Shown: positions 30,401 to 39,523 of the stretch, in pieces
Position numbering within the stretch: the first letter of the stretch is position 1
Layout of the letters: each line of letters opens with the position of its first letter
NCBI GenBank assembly: GCA_900074745.1
Contig: LT598468.1
Coordinates: 434,001-498,000, forward strand
Direction: 5' to 3'
Length of the DNA: 64,000 bases
Source: Lachancea mirantina
Lineage: Eukaryota > Ascomycota > Saccharomycetes > Saccharomycetales > Saccharomycetaceae
The notes under the pieces: model-generated
Database searches by the model: none
What the model saw: the letters and a program-made list of their open reading frames with translations, nothing else
Told to the model about the DNA's origin: nothing
Made by a program: the position numbers and the translations under genes

Positions 30401-31711
30401 ACGTATACTGTTGGCCCTCAGGACAAGGTGCCTGAGATTTGTCATCTGATAGGAGAGGAAGAAATTTGATACTATGCATTTTGTGATAAAATTCGCGGAT
30501 TTCAGAAACCTGAGGGTGCAGCTTGCTCCGTCGGAATTTCTGGTGGCGTTAGAGCCGCTTGGCGCGATAATATCAGCCAGTGTGCTTAGTTGAGCAGAGC
30601 GAATCGTTATTGAAGGGTCTATCACAGCAAAAGTACAACCACATTTTGTGACGCTCAAATCTGAAACGAGATGCGAAACGATGTCAGTGGTTATCGTTAT
30701 GTTCATCGCCGAGGCTTTAAAGATCTCCTCTTTCTGCAAACTGCAGCCGAGAGCCACAATTGCCACGGAAAACTCATTATTTCTGGGGGACTTCTCCTCC
30801 TGGGAAAGCAAATCTAACATGTCGTGATTCAGGGCCTCGAGACGGTGACTGGAGAATGTCAGTGTTGAAAAGTAGATATCAAGCCCGTCATGATGATGCA
30901 GTCGCAGACGTTCGAGCCTTAACTCTAAATTTGTAAGATGCAAGATTAGCCCACTGTATTTCTCAAATGCACGCTGGAAACCTTCTGTGGGCTGCCTTTC
31001 AGACCGCGTACTCAATTGATCTCGTGGGGCCTGGAGCGAAAGATCATTGACGTTCAAAGACTGCTCGTAATAGCGAACTTTCAGATGATGACCCTGATGA
31101 TCTAAGTTTAGAGAAAGTCGGATGCGCAAATAATATTGGATACCTTTTATTATCTGGTAGGAAAGTCTCTCCTCAACATCAACAACATTGACGCGAACTC
31201 TAAACTCAGTATCGTCTTTACTTAAAGCTGGATCAATTAACACCCTCCTAACTTTCAGTTCAAGGCTCTTGTTGCAATCGAAAATCGTGAGGTTCTCAAA
31301 CAACAAATCTCGAGGCATGAAAGTTTTCACTAAAGAAAACACAGTGTCTTTAATGCAGACCTCCAGAGCATGTGAACTGATGGCAGCTGAATCCGAACTC
31401 GCGGCTTTCGATACGGATGTTGTATCTTTGAGATGAATTACAACTCTCGCAGCATGAATGCATGGTTTTCCCTGTCGCCATCTCAAGCGCAGACGTCCCA
31501 CTTTAATCGATACGGCCTCGGTTTCGAGCTGAAATGAGAATATAGTCAGTCCAAAAGACAGTCTGAGTTGCATTCTTGTTGCCGGAACACGTAAACATGC
31601 TATCCGAAAGCAGGCTTTTACCAGAAATGTTTGGATCAGACAGTACAAGGACAGGCATAAAAGAACATTGCTCAGCGATACGTCAAGTATTCCCCGCCAC
31701 CAATCACTCAT
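24446..31711 (-). CDS. HOB2: HOB2 (YPR117W/FMP27 family), giant bridge-like lipid transfer protein
   Basis: 2421 aa (Sc YPR117W 2489). The family (Fmp27/Hob, animal BLTP2/Hobbit) forms long hydrophobic grooves at ER-plasma membrane contacts that move lipids in bulk. Seen: one N-terminal membrane anchor (about 12-42), then thousands of residues of repeating beta-rich sequence without other membrane segments, the family's GFWDK motif near residue 1147 (GFWDKFRLF), coiled regions near 1480-1530 and 1880-1960, and a disordered tail. The frame is open without a break over 7.3 kb. It follows MRI1 in Sc (YPR118W-YPR117W); here the YGR block lies between them, as expected for an unduplicated ancestor. 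FMP27 (YLR454W) is the paralogue, and synteny decides for HOB2. Confidence 0.93.
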   Translation of the reverse strand: MSDWWRGILDVSLSNVLLCLSLYCLIQTFLVKACFRIACLRVPATRMQLRLSFGLTIFSFQLETEAVSIKVGRLRLRWRQGKPCIHAARVVIHLKDTTSVSKAASSDSAAISSHALEVCIKDTVFSLVKTFMPRDLLFENLTIFDCNKSLELKVRRVLIDPALSKDDTEFRVRVNVVDVEERLSYQIIKGIQYYLRIRLSLNLDHQGHHLKVRYYEQSLNVNDLSLQAPRDQLSTRSERQPTEGFQRAFEKYSGLILHLTNLELRLERLRLHHHDGLDIYFSTLTFSSHRLEALNHDMLDLLSQEEKSPRNNEFSVAIVALGCSLQKEEIFKASAMNITITTDIVSHLVSDLSVTKCGCTFAVIDPSITIRSAQLSTLADIIAPSGSNATRNSDGASCTLRFLKSANFITKCIVSNFFLSYQMTNLRHLVLRANSIRSFLQNGLQSFPNSSYEKFCPKSFLVSKSHSDNFLKIDQFDLSHYRFDETSPLKLKKQPLIRFNKWEFFNQDLKASPQLLTTTLRELKFSFEDLDALTDLHASIKNWARFWHLIKSPPQPRGAQKTGAIEYLIKMRLKDAHFTFVAKHHLPPELCDVKEGGKNLTDRARGVGILVREALLRSDSDGKRAEVGNFTLYRLLENASEVMMWDELGSFRNILISDKGGISVTLPTSSLKFDVNAMWLFFYMKSIANRYFPKSDKDASSNRPRKESGLLHNFGLKLNSIVIDVELPQETKMLICLQDITFKPGEKEICLRKLKLLIESVYSKGKSTMVPLLTVGDLSFGRPQSLNDFDLIIKSSFICFKTEYHLRLYRVFDNIVTMVKALKQIRMAYMDLSQFKKLEPVSENPKKLPNIRVESELLLLNVEEDIFEQELGLIYKVGVLEQRDRLEKIALLNEHQPRFTEHDTYEIFENGELGGTGTQHQFDLQKEKLLKNISTSWINRFRKAKLLFQGKRASVSKSLQAGEKEYLVSEKIHCTVFKVKVENLALTLGPPSFPLESSSQFLFDFGKGIPQSTCYTFLCPMKVNLETKNWTFLLRDYPLPILSFPNTSIVGDLVFAEKMPSLISKRSIYVPFVPMSDSQAHCTDSIYGANIVRTINPLKTYMNLVCSVNSSVPTNITWGKSLQPGYQSVMAWFDYLTKPPLDPSEKLGFWDKFRLFIHGRLVFKWATDSEMHLNIKGSHDPYSITDEGAGLSFCWSGDTVLSIHESDNPCEFLKITSKNFKLGIRDFTDIRKIDKTIMDLTGAVVWKMGLIFEQGSLKRAGEEKRDSKFRPHYEVDLCNPLFVPDKKTHDSYRGFRSDFIHMSFGVYSNESSSTANQIFLAPHTMAHFLTWWGLFSAYTSGPIRQGSLFPDLVQNPKKFSRALFTVKYQLFLAPLTFSHVYGHADSNSDSTGKNNVAFTGLKGKVDSLKIDLHQKRVRLIHADKVLGNSRTVWKFRQNEGEVDCLNADVRCISAVFNQESVEGILAKNLGVREAKLFGGFSGGETSADSPASDDGVGTWYDFRDYCDLNQVFLESSTPLTFKSTPLLFSPRISYLRHRNDEGDDLDYPFGEERSHDCMLGHNGPEKTQEHLAHSRAVEIETKMESIKKNLERNDVPHSTKIRLKEELHDFGHRLHVIHRVLKDLEISKLPSSTLVLDDIESLPSGFEKCVQTTTGNSSELARTPTIQSFTSMKKVSSAFVKSSFDNKFIIHNPFLKINNRTRDLLMNYASNVFHTKRSSFFQTHKAVSLLDELLKSGKWDTPGPIEDSVFFTIEDFITSKELMERYNEIIREVPEDGLEAFDNYQIKLLSPQIQMTSILEQEKAVVVTARDIEVSIIDVNQVFNRSGQLVPLDVNTLVETRICTILNEARFLIFDKQEIVKKNGLGFHVNGYGLDSNSSFWPPWLPMEMCYNCETLGEFVFLERNDMVLTFTRPNSLFFSKSSQFQSNESRLKVGFPNVVFKSNSQQYSAVYAIATDLASFASKYDRKVDKLSRILLADEVKENLDKLEASIVIRLQQKIRELYRMRGYLKIYDPQSYKQAAQEIAVEAQMSVIELELLMTAIKKNYDDCKRFSSKGAVQDKVTWQIRADELVWRLYDAHKKEFLIFELGPSSFVRSQGLDGSNSNKLKISTLRCFNLQKDPVYRELLAPYTEFSKYDETKASIEILWAMGVPVGGIPNLEELVAILQPLKFKMDHKTSAKLVDYLFPDIPHSPQLSKNAKPSNIIPLTSDSDNRSPIPELVSRDMSRHSSVSSSLVSDGLAEILPSNFSSAILQGRLSSPGAAVLTSENDLNEMVTRSTQFFNVKTVVIQSVTLLISYRGSKSLITNVENLKVKVPTMKYSNKLWCRAEFLATLKRDIIKVVVQHMGNIIGNKFIPHKKEKRYNSLEPISSLARTESFRSQNPSNNDFVFPSESRTSNNQSVALDEIPTSEVEKFYPESN

Positions 31712-32389
31712 ATCATGTGCTGACGGAAGATTGTTTCCAAATATTTCGGTGTTGATTCCTTTGGACGCTGGGTCCGTTGAACATGCGGTCCACTGTCAGT
31801 AGCTTTTCGAGATGTTCAATAGCGCTCGATGATTTCAAAACTCCGATACCTTCATCAAATTACCGCAGTCACGTGATCTTTTCAGACATCTGCAGAACTC
31901 TGTTCACCGAGCGACAGAAGGGTGACAACCGGATCCATAAGAGATACGAAAAAATCTGATAATGCTCGCCTAGCATTGAGAATTAGTCGGACCTTCTCCA
32001 AGTAGAAATTTTTGAGCTCATTATAGGGTCTTGATTTGAATTTTCGATAAACTTTGTCACCTCGAGACAAACAAGCGCCTGAGTCGATGCCAAGCCTAGA
32101 TAGAGGGACACTGGTCTGACTATTAATCAGTTACTTTATTATTTTCGTCCGCCAGCTGAAGCTGGGTAGAGCTGGCTCTGGTTTTGACCGTAAAGGGAAG
32201 TGTCGTGGGTAAACAAACAGAATTTATACCCAAAAAAATCTATTTTGATTAATCTTGGTTCTGACTTCATTTGATTTCCGTCAATGCGCTTGAAAGAATA
32301 ACCGCATTCGCTTTATAATAAGCTTTCATTTGACTTAATGGCATTTTCGTTCTTTTTGGCTTCTGCTTCATTATGAGCGCGAGTGGTAA
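31712..32389. other. HOB2 promoter / TEL2 3' region
   Basis: Both flanking genes are on the minus strand. A GTCACGTGATC element with a palindromic TCACGTGA lies near 31869-31878. No gene seen. Confidence 0.6.
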
Positions 32390-34399
32390 TCATGTTTGGA
32401 TTATAATATCCTGCTCTTCAGCGCTTTTCATGACTAACAACATCATCTCGCACATTTGATTCAGCTCTGAATGCGGATCAGCTGCCGACAAAATTAACCG
32501 TAAAGTCGTCAGGTAATGCTGTTTGAACATTTTATCGTAGGGTCCTAAATCAATGCCATTAAGCCATCCGTGGGCCAAAGGGAAGAAAAACTTGGCGGCA
32601 ACAGCTTGAAAGCGGTTTTCATTTGTTCTCTTCTCTAAGTCTTTGCTTAATTTCCTGGATTTCCACGTCACCGTTCCTTCTTGCAAAACGGTGTCCTTTA
32701 CCAGCTTTTGCGTCTTGTTAGAAAGCTGAGCAGTTGATCCGTTTTTCGGCGGCTTCCAAGAGCAGTCTTCTAGTTTCACGATCATTTGGTCGTTCAGTCC
32801 ACGTAGTTCCCTCGCAGCTAGGGCTAGTGAGGATAAAATTGACATTCTCTGCTGTAAGGATAGATCTGCTTCAAATAATACTTTTATTAAAGTGAAAACC
32901 TTATGAGGGGCAGTTACAAGGATGCTTACGATAGCGTTTGTCTTCCATTCCTCAAAGTTTTGCTCTTCAAAAGAGTTGCTTAAAGTCGACAACGTGGAAA
33001 TCAGAGAATCTGCGTAGAAATCAACTTCAGTCTTGAAATCTTTCTTCTGACGCACAAGGCTGACTGTGATCTCCAAAAGCTCGGTTAAGCCGTATCTGCT
33101 TTTGGAGGTTTTGTTAAATTCATTGAGGAGATCCTTCAAAAAGAAAATGCTATGATTGCTGGCAGTGCCTTCGGATAATTTGAGCGAATTTATCTTTCTC
33201 TCTAATTGATGGTCCTTTTTATTGCTTGATAATTCACCAGAAGGTTTCAGAGATTCCAAGTTGATTGCTTCGGACTCTGGTTTATTGAAAGACGGCGTAT
33301 GGATCTGAAAAGGGCTGTCGAAGCTCAATTTTCCATTCGTGAGAAGCTTACCAATGAACATAGTTCTTTCTCGAATGAGGGTATCTTGAGAGGAAAGTCT
33401 TGCTGTTACAGCATTAAGAAATCGTTCTTGATGCGAGAGCAACTCCTTAGTTTCTTGTGAAAAACTTTGAAGGATCATCACAAGAAGTTGGCAAACGTCG
33501 GCGTCGTGGGCTGGTTCATGTTTGCCGAAAGCATCAATGAGACCTTCATAGCATGCAATTCTAGTCCCGTGACACTCTAGAGTTATGATGACACGTCTTA
33601 AAATTGGCGCTTTAAGCTCTATGAGCTCTCTGTAATTGGAGCCCGCAAAGCCGGTTTTCTCCAAAACGTTATATATGGACGTGGAGTTGGATTCGTTGGA
33701 AACTTTGCTTAAAAACCTTGTCAGTCCCCTGTAAAGACGACTTTGTGCGAGCCTTGAAGTAGCCTTTAGTGTTTGGGTAAAGCACTCTAAAGAAAGAGAC
33801 GATTGCAATACAATTTCCCCAAACAACACGTCGCAAGCATATGCAGGGTGGAATGATAGAAACGCGGACAGCAATTCACCCAAACTTTTCAATTTCTGGG
33901 AACAGCCCCTCAAAAGCGCGAACTGAACCTGATTTTTCAATATTGCCATGTAGTCCGTAACGCTCAGCGAAGTGGCTAAGCAATTGTAGAGTTTACTTCC
34001 CATGAAAACTGACTGAACCAAACGCAGCTCCACCGCATTTCTCACCGCCCCCAAGTAATTAAATAAGCAATTAATCTCTTCCGACGCAACGTCAATCAAA
34101 AATGTCTTGTAAATCTCTGTCTCTGGAGAACCCTTGAGCGATGCAACAAAACCTATGATGTGATTCAGTAAGGGCAGCGACTTTGATACTAGCCTTTTGA
34201 GCTTTTCTCTGAATCCCACTGGGATTGATGGATAAAGTGGTAATGTATGTTTGACGAGAGTGGTAATATCTCGCAACTCGAGAGATTGCTCATCCGCTAT
34301 ATTATTCAAGAACTCTAAAAGTTCGAAACTTTTTGAGTCTGTCAGGCTTAAATGTGCATCGCTGACATGTGTTGTATTGACGATTTTGCCAACTACCAT
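32390..34399 (-). CDS. TEL2: TEL2, PIKK chaperone (TTT complex)
   Basis: 669 aa (Sc 688). Tel2 works with Tti1 and Tti2 and Hsp90 to fold and stabilise PI3K-like kinases (Tel1, Mec1, TORs, Tra1), and so affects telomere length and checkpoint signalling. The sequence is an all-helical HEAT-like array without catalytic motifs. Conserved C-terminal features include FFFPLAHGWLNGIDLGPYDK. Start is the ATG at 34397-34399. It is divergent from ESP1 with a 219-bp shared promoter, as in Sc YGR099W-YGR098C, which strongly supports the call. Confidence 0.93.
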   Translation of the reverse strand: MVVGKIVNTTHVSDAHLSLTDSKSFELLEFLNNIADEQSLELRDITTLVKHTLPLYPSIPVGFREKLKRLVSKSLPLLNHIIGFVASLKGSPETEIYKTFLIDVASEEINCLFNYLGAVRNAVELRLVQSVFMGSKLYNCLATSLSVTDYMAILKNQVQFALLRGCSQKLKSLGELLSAFLSFHPAYACDVLFGEIVLQSSLSLECFTQTLKATSRLAQSRLYRGLTRFLSKVSNESNSTSIYNVLEKTGFAGSNYRELIELKAPILRRVIITLECHGTRIACYEGLIDAFGKHEPAHDADVCQLLVMILQSFSQETKELLSHQERFLNAVTARLSSQDTLIRERTMFIGKLLTNGKLSFDSPFQIHTPSFNKPESEAINLESLKPSGELSSNKKDHQLERKINSLKLSEGTASNHSIFFLKDLLNEFNKTSKSRYGLTELLEITVSLVRQKKDFKTEVDFYADSLISTLSTLSNSFEEQNFEEWKTNAIVSILVTAPHKVFTLIKVLFEADLSLQQRMSILSSLALAARELRGLNDQMIVKLEDCSWKPPKNGSTAQLSNKTQKLVKDTVLQEGTVTWKSRKLSKDLEKRTNENRFQAVAAKFFFPLAHGWLNGIDLGPYDKMFKQHYLTTLRLILSAADPHSELNQMCEMMLLVMKSAEEQDIIIQT

Positions 34400-34618
34400 T
34401 CGTATATCCTGGATTTAAGTGGGTCAAAAGTCTCGCTATGGCATTGTACAGATTTGATGTTCTTTAATTACCGTGAGTACGTTTTGAAGTTGCTCTCTTT
34501 ATACGTAGAGATTGTACTAAACACTGAGACACATAAACAAATGAAGAAGGTGTCAACAAAGAAATCAGCTAAGGGTCTGTGCGACTTAAACGTCGTTTGA
34601 AGGCTCAGGTTGGTTATT

Positions 34619-37600
34619 ATGAGTCGCAAAACCCCTGCTCTAAATGAGATGGATCTCAATTCACCCCAGATACGCGATTTGGAGTCCATGACGTTTTCGA
34701 AACCAAGTATGTGTAAGAAGTCTCTTAACAGAGAAGGAGATTTCGCTGAGACTAAAGAAAACTCAAACGCCTCTTTACCCATTACGCCGGTGTCAGACCA
34801 CAAAATTTGGCTGAGTGCGATAGACGATTTTTTGAAACAGAAGCCAACCAGCTCTATAATCACTTCTTCGCATGATTTGCACGTTTACTTTTCCCAACTG
34901 TTTAAAGTTTACACAAGGAAGCACCAGATTCAAAGAATTAAAAGCTTGTCGAAACGGTACATTCTGGTTATTATTCGTTTACTGGATACAAACGAGACGA
35001 CATCGGTGATGCATGGAATTGCAAGTTTGTACAATAACACGAATCAACACAAGATTGCGACATTTCACGATGTTCTGCTTCAAGACTTCAATTTAAACAA
35101 CAGAGAATATCTTTTGACTTTAAAAATTCTGACGATGCAATGCATATTGAAGGCTAAAGTGCAACAAAAGGTCGCTCCAAAACTAATACAAGCTTTTGCA
35201 AAAGATCGACGCTATTTGCTGCGTTCTCCCTCTCCCAAGATTACCGCTCTAGTAAAGCTCTTGCTAAACTTTATGCACGTTTTGCCCGAGTTCAAAGTAG
35301 CTTTTGCCCTCAAATTTTACCAATACGTGAAGGAATACCGGCTGAAGTTCGATGACTACGTCAAGAATATGGACGAGAACCGATATCAAGATTGCATAGT
35401 TGCATGGGCCGCGAGCGCCTCACGAGATGCTAGGGAGCTTTATTGGCCCTTTTATGCGGAGTACTCACGAGTGAACATGAACATTTGCAAGATTATGATT
35501 ACGGATTTACTTCAGGCAGATGATCTCAACCACCCCAGACGTTTTTTTGACCAAATGGAACGTTTTATGGTCGAAGGATCTTTGACACAAATGCAACATG
35601 AACGACTTGAAATCAACTACCTTACTTGGCAGGAAGACGAAGAACTAAGGCAGCGTGTGAGTCTCTGCCTGAAGACGACTAAAAAAACAAATTTAGCCGA
35701 CGCTTTTACTCTATTTTCTCTTTACATGAGGTACATTAGCAATTACGGCTTACGTTTTGGAGGACATGTCAAGAACTTTGATGGAATTTTGAACCTTCTC
35801 AATCGTCACTTGAGGGAAATAAACATAAATTTACTTGAAGAAATGTTCAAGTATTTCAAGAATTTTTGCATTGAGATTCTTGATGGCAAGAGGCTGCAGA
35901 ATGTTGCAAATATTGCATATAACGCTTTCGTAATCCATGGAAGCAGCGACTTTCTGATAACAGCCGTCAACCTCGAAACTACAAGGTATACTCAAATAGC
36001 TCAAAATGAAAACTCCTTTCAAATATTGCGAAAATTCATTATGAGTGCTCCAGCTCATCTGCGGCCGGCATTGTTTGACGGGGTCTTCAATGTTTTTTTG
36101 GTTTTCGAATATAGCTTACGCTCTCTAATTGAGCTGACGAAGACTGAGTTCGTCCCGATTTTCAAGAAATGCAGGTTTGAGAAACTACCTGGCTCGTGGA
36201 CCTCTTCGGAATTGATGGACTGTCTCTTGCTGTCCATGACAAAATTAACTTGGGCAGGCACGGGCAGTTGGAGCCTTCTTCCTAGAAGGTATTATGAAAT
36301 AAGTGTCGATCAAAATATTGAATTTAAAAATACACCTGATTTCAAAACTGATTCATTAGACCCACTGAGAAGAATGGCACCCATAATAGAACTTCATTGG
36401 CACTTAACAAAAGAAATTAAGGACCACCAAACGCGCTTGCTATCGAAAATTGCCAATGTCTACATCAACGATTGGGTCCAATCACCTGCAATCGATAAGA
36501 ACGACAGAGCAACAGAAATTGAGCTTAATTTAGCAGAAGTGCTTCTCAACTATTTGACCTTCAATAAACACCACAAGCAAGTGTTAAGAATATGCGACGC
36601 CTTAAAACAAAGCTATTCTTTCTGTGATAGGTTTTCAAACTTGGTAGAAAGGAATGGTGAAAACTCTCGAATCGAGCTTCGACTATCTTTGAAATGGCCT
36701 GATGATGTGGGACTTCTCTCGAGTGCTGGCATTCAGGAGACACTTGCGTCCACAGGTTCGAACTCCGAGGCGTGCTATGCTATTCTCAACTTTTCGCTGA
36801 AGCGCTCAGTCTTCAGTGGAAAGTATCAGTTGTTTAACGAGTTTTTCGTTAACTGGCTTCCCAAAAATCGCCCTGACCTTTTCGATATACGCAACACTTC
36901 AAAGCAAACAAACTCAAAATATCTTAAAGTTCTGATGCTCAACATAAAAATGATACAATCGGCATCTAAACTATATGAGATGGGTCTCAGATTCGATGAT
37001 GCCCTAGTAGAAGCGAAGAAAGCATTGAAAATTTGTCAAACCCTGCTCTCCAAGAGTGACAAAATTCCGTTAGACATAAAGTGGGAACTGATCGATGCTC
37101 TCAACGCTTTGTTTTCAAGCGTAATGAAAATCTACACCCATGTTGGAAGTGCCAGAGATTGTGAATTTTACATGGCTGAATGTTTGAGTGTGATGGGGCA
37201 TTTGAAAGAACCCTCAGCGCTCTTTGATGTGATGGCGCTTGCTGCGGGTTATTACAAATTAACGTCGCAAGCCGACCTCGCAAATGAATTTACAAACCGA
37301 CTAAATGAAACATTCAATCGCATAGAAGGGAGTGAAAATATCGACGCTCTTACGAAATATTTTTTTGCAAACAAGGAATACGATAAACTCTTAAACTCGC
37401 TCGAACTATTTTTTGGTGAAAAATTAGGTAAAACAGCTTTGTGGAACTATTGGCGTTTAAGAACCGGATGCACTGTAGATGTCCCAAGGGATCCTTGGGA
37501 GACAGCTTCAAATTGCATGAACGCGATACGGCAAATTCATGACAGCCTCTCGAGGCAGATGAACGATGATCCCTACTTGAACAGTTTTAATGACACCGTT

Positions 37601-39517
37601 TTGACGATCCCGTCTGTGTTGCTACCAACTCTCCATAAGGCAAACGACCGAAGACCGATAACTATTGAGGGAACTCCGCTAAAAAAAACGCCTCATTTCA
37701 AAAACTTTTCATCGCCACGTCCCTCTTCTCTAACACCACGAAATGCATCGCTAAAGCAGCGGTTCGATCAGGCAAATATCATCAGCCAGTCTGTGAAAGG
37801 GCGCAGCGTTATTCGAGATATAAACTCAAATTTTTTGAACAATTTTGACATGAAGAAAGTCGCTCATTTTGAGGTCGAGTTCGCGCTAATAGAGTCAATG
37901 ATGAAAAGTGCATGCTCTCCAAAAGCTGCTTTTCGAAGTTTTTTTATACTAAGTGAGCTTGCCCGCTATATGCCCTACTATAATGAGAGGCTTCTTGCCA
38001 GCCGGTCAAAAGATGCCTTGGTAAACTTTTGCTTAAGGGAAGTTGATGCACCTCAGTGTCCAGTAACAAGTCAAAGAGCTTCGATAGGGAAGTTGAGCGA
38101 GTTGGTTGATAAATTAAGCGCACAAAGGTATTCGATCATCTCTATCGATAGTTGTGAGTTAACTAACGACCTCATCTTATCTAAAACGGACTCTCGCGGC
38201 GAAGTTCACGATATTTTACGCCTGCCGCTGAATCGACATCGTTCGAGAGACATGGACTCTTCAGAATTTACATTCAATGATGCTCTATCGCAAATGAGGG
38301 AGATAATCAAAGAAAGCAGCTTGACGACGTCAATCGAGGTTACCAGTAATATCAAGTCGAAAGAGCAAAGAAAGAAGTGGTGGCAATTAAGGTATGAACT
38401 TGATTCAAAATTGCATTCTTTGCTCGATAAAATTGAAAATACGTGGTTTGGGGCGTTTAAAGCCTTCTTTAGGGATGATTTCCTTTCTCAAGAGGCCAAA
38501 CTGATGGCTCGAGTTAAACTTCAAGACATTCTCCAGCAGAACTTACCTTCTCGCAAACTTTATGGCGATCCTACGATGTTCTACCAACTTGATGACTGCG
38601 TTTTAAACATGTTGTCAAAATTGGATCCTGCTGAAGAGCAATTCACGGACATGCTAGATGACTTAATTTATTACATTATTGATGTGCTTCTCCTTCATGG
38701 AGAGCAAAACGCCTGTGATGAGATCGACCTTTCCTTGGTACACGTACAGTTAAAGGAGTTGATCAAGGAGTGTAGGGCGCATAAGGATTTTTTAGTTGAA
38801 ACGTCTCATATTTTTCTCCTGATAGGCACTGAAGCACATCTCATACCGTGGGAAAGCTTATCATTTTTGAGGGAACGTGCCGTTTCCAGAATACCCTCTG
38901 TCACCTTCTTGGCAAATCTTCTAAAGAAAAATGGCGGCTTGATAAGTCCTAAAATTCAATTGACGGAGCGGTTATCAATGATTTTGAATCCTCAGGGCGA
39001 TCTGGTACGCACTGAAGAAACTTTTGCACAAACCTTTTCGGACTGGGCTGCTTCGGTTCCAAATTCACGTCTAATAATTGGCCAGAAACCATCAGATGAA
39101 TCGTTTCTCGAAATGCTTCGAGATTCATCGATCTTCATTTATGTTGGTCATGGTGGTGGTGAACAGTTTGTAAAGTCAAAAGAGCTCAAGGTGTGTAACG
39201 AGCTATCTCCAACATTTTTACTGGGTTGCTCATCTGCATATCTGAGAACTTTCGGTCAACTGGAACCACACGGAATCCTGAAAGCATACCTTTCGGCCGG
39301 TTGTCCTATGATAGTGGGCAATTTGTGGGATGTAACAGACAGAGATATCGATAAGTTTAGCTATGCCATGTTCGACCAAATGGGGTTATTGCAATCTGAT
39401 AAAAAACCCGAAAATTTTGCAGTTTCAGTTTCAAGAGCAAGAGAAGCTTGTCATTTGCAATATTTAAATGGCGCGGCTCCTGTAATTTACGGGTTACCGC
39501 TAAAACTCGCTAGATGA
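34619..39517 (+). CDS. ESP1: ESP1, separase
   Basis: 1632 aa from the first ATG at 34619 (a non-ATG frame extends three codons upstream); Sc Esp1 is 1630. Separase is the cysteine protease that cleaves cohesin (Scc1) at anaphase after securin is destroyed. Seen: a long alpha-helical N-terminal superhelix, a basic linker around 1015-1070, and a C-terminal caspase-like domain with the catalytic His1511 in YVGHGGGEQF and Cys1537 in FLLGCSSAYLRT. Both catalytic residues are present, and their spacing of 26 equals that in Sc. The preceding LIPWESL and the following GNLWDVTDRDIDKF are diagnostic. Ends 6 bp before the RRG8 stop on the other strand. Confidence 0.97.
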   Translation: MSRKTPALNEMDLNSPQIRDLESMTFSKPSMCKKSLNREGDFAETKENSNASLPITPVSDHKIWLSAIDDFLKQKPTSSIITSSHDLHVYFSQLFKVYTRKHQIQRIKSLSKRYILVIIRLLDTNETTSVMHGIASLYNNTNQHKIATFHDVLLQDFNLNNREYLLTLKILTMQCILKAKVQQKVAPKLIQAFAKDRRYLLRSPSPKITALVKLLLNFMHVLPEFKVAFALKFYQYVKEYRLKFDDYVKNMDENRYQDCIVAWAASASRDARELYWPFYAEYSRVNMNICKIMITDLLQADDLNHPRRFFDQMERFMVEGSLTQMQHERLEINYLTWQEDEELRQRVSLCLKTTKKTNLADAFTLFSLYMRYISNYGLRFGGHVKNFDGILNLLNRHLREININLLEEMFKYFKNFCIEILDGKRLQNVANIAYNAFVIHGSSDFLITAVNLETTRYTQIAQNENSFQILRKFIMSAPAHLRPALFDGVFNVFLVFEYSLRSLIELTKTEFVPIFKKCRFEKLPGSWTSSELMDCLLLSMTKLTWAGTGSWSLLPRRYYEISVDQNIEFKNTPDFKTDSLDPLRRMAPIIELHWHLTKEIKDHQTRLLSKIANVYINDWVQSPAIDKNDRATEIELNLAEVLLNYLTFNKHHKQVLRICDALKQSYSFCDRFSNLVERNGENSRIELRLSLKWPDDVGLLSSAGIQETLASTGSNSEACYAILNFSLKRSVFSGKYQLFNEFFVNWLPKNRPDLFDIRNTSKQTNSKYLKVLMLNIKMIQSASKLYEMGLRFDDALVEAKKALKICQTLLSKSDKIPLDIKWELIDALNALFSSVMKIYTHVGSARDCEFYMAECLSVMGHLKEPSALFDVMALAAGYYKLTSQADLANEFTNRLNETFNRIEGSENIDALTKYFFANKEYDKLLNSLELFFGEKLGKTALWNYWRLRTGCTVDVPRDPWETASNCMNAIRQIHDSLSRQMNDDPYLNSFNDTVLTIPSVLLPTLHKANDRRPITIEGTPLKKTPHFKNFSSPRPSSLTPRNASLKQRFDQANIISQSVKGRSVIRDINSNFLNNFDMKKVAHFEVEFALIESMMKSACSPKAAFRSFFILSELARYMPYYNERLLASRSKDALVNFCLREVDAPQCPVTSQRASIGKLSELVDKLSAQRYSIISIDSCELTNDLILSKTDSRGEVHDILRLPLNRHRSRDMDSSEFTFNDALSQMREIIKESSLTTSIEVTSNIKSKEQRKKWWQLRYELDSKLHSLLDKIENTWFGAFKAFFRDDFLSQEAKLMARVKLQDILQQNLPSRKLYGDPTMFYQLDDCVLNMLSKLDPAEEQFTDMLDDLIYYIIDVLLLHGEQNACDEIDLSLVHVQLKELIKECRAHKDFLVETSHIFLLIGTEAHLIPWESLSFLRERAVSRIPSVTFLANLLKKNGGLISPKIQLTERLSMILNPQGDLVRTEETFAQTFSDWAASVPNSRLIIGQKPSDESFLEMLRDSSIFIYVGHGGGEQFVKSKELKVCNELSPTFLLGCSSAYLRTFGQLEPHGILKAYLSAGCPMIVGNLWDVTDRDIDKFSYAMFDQMGLLQSDKKPENFAVSVSRAREACHLQYLNGAAPVIYGLPLKLAR

Positions 39518-39523
39518 TTATAG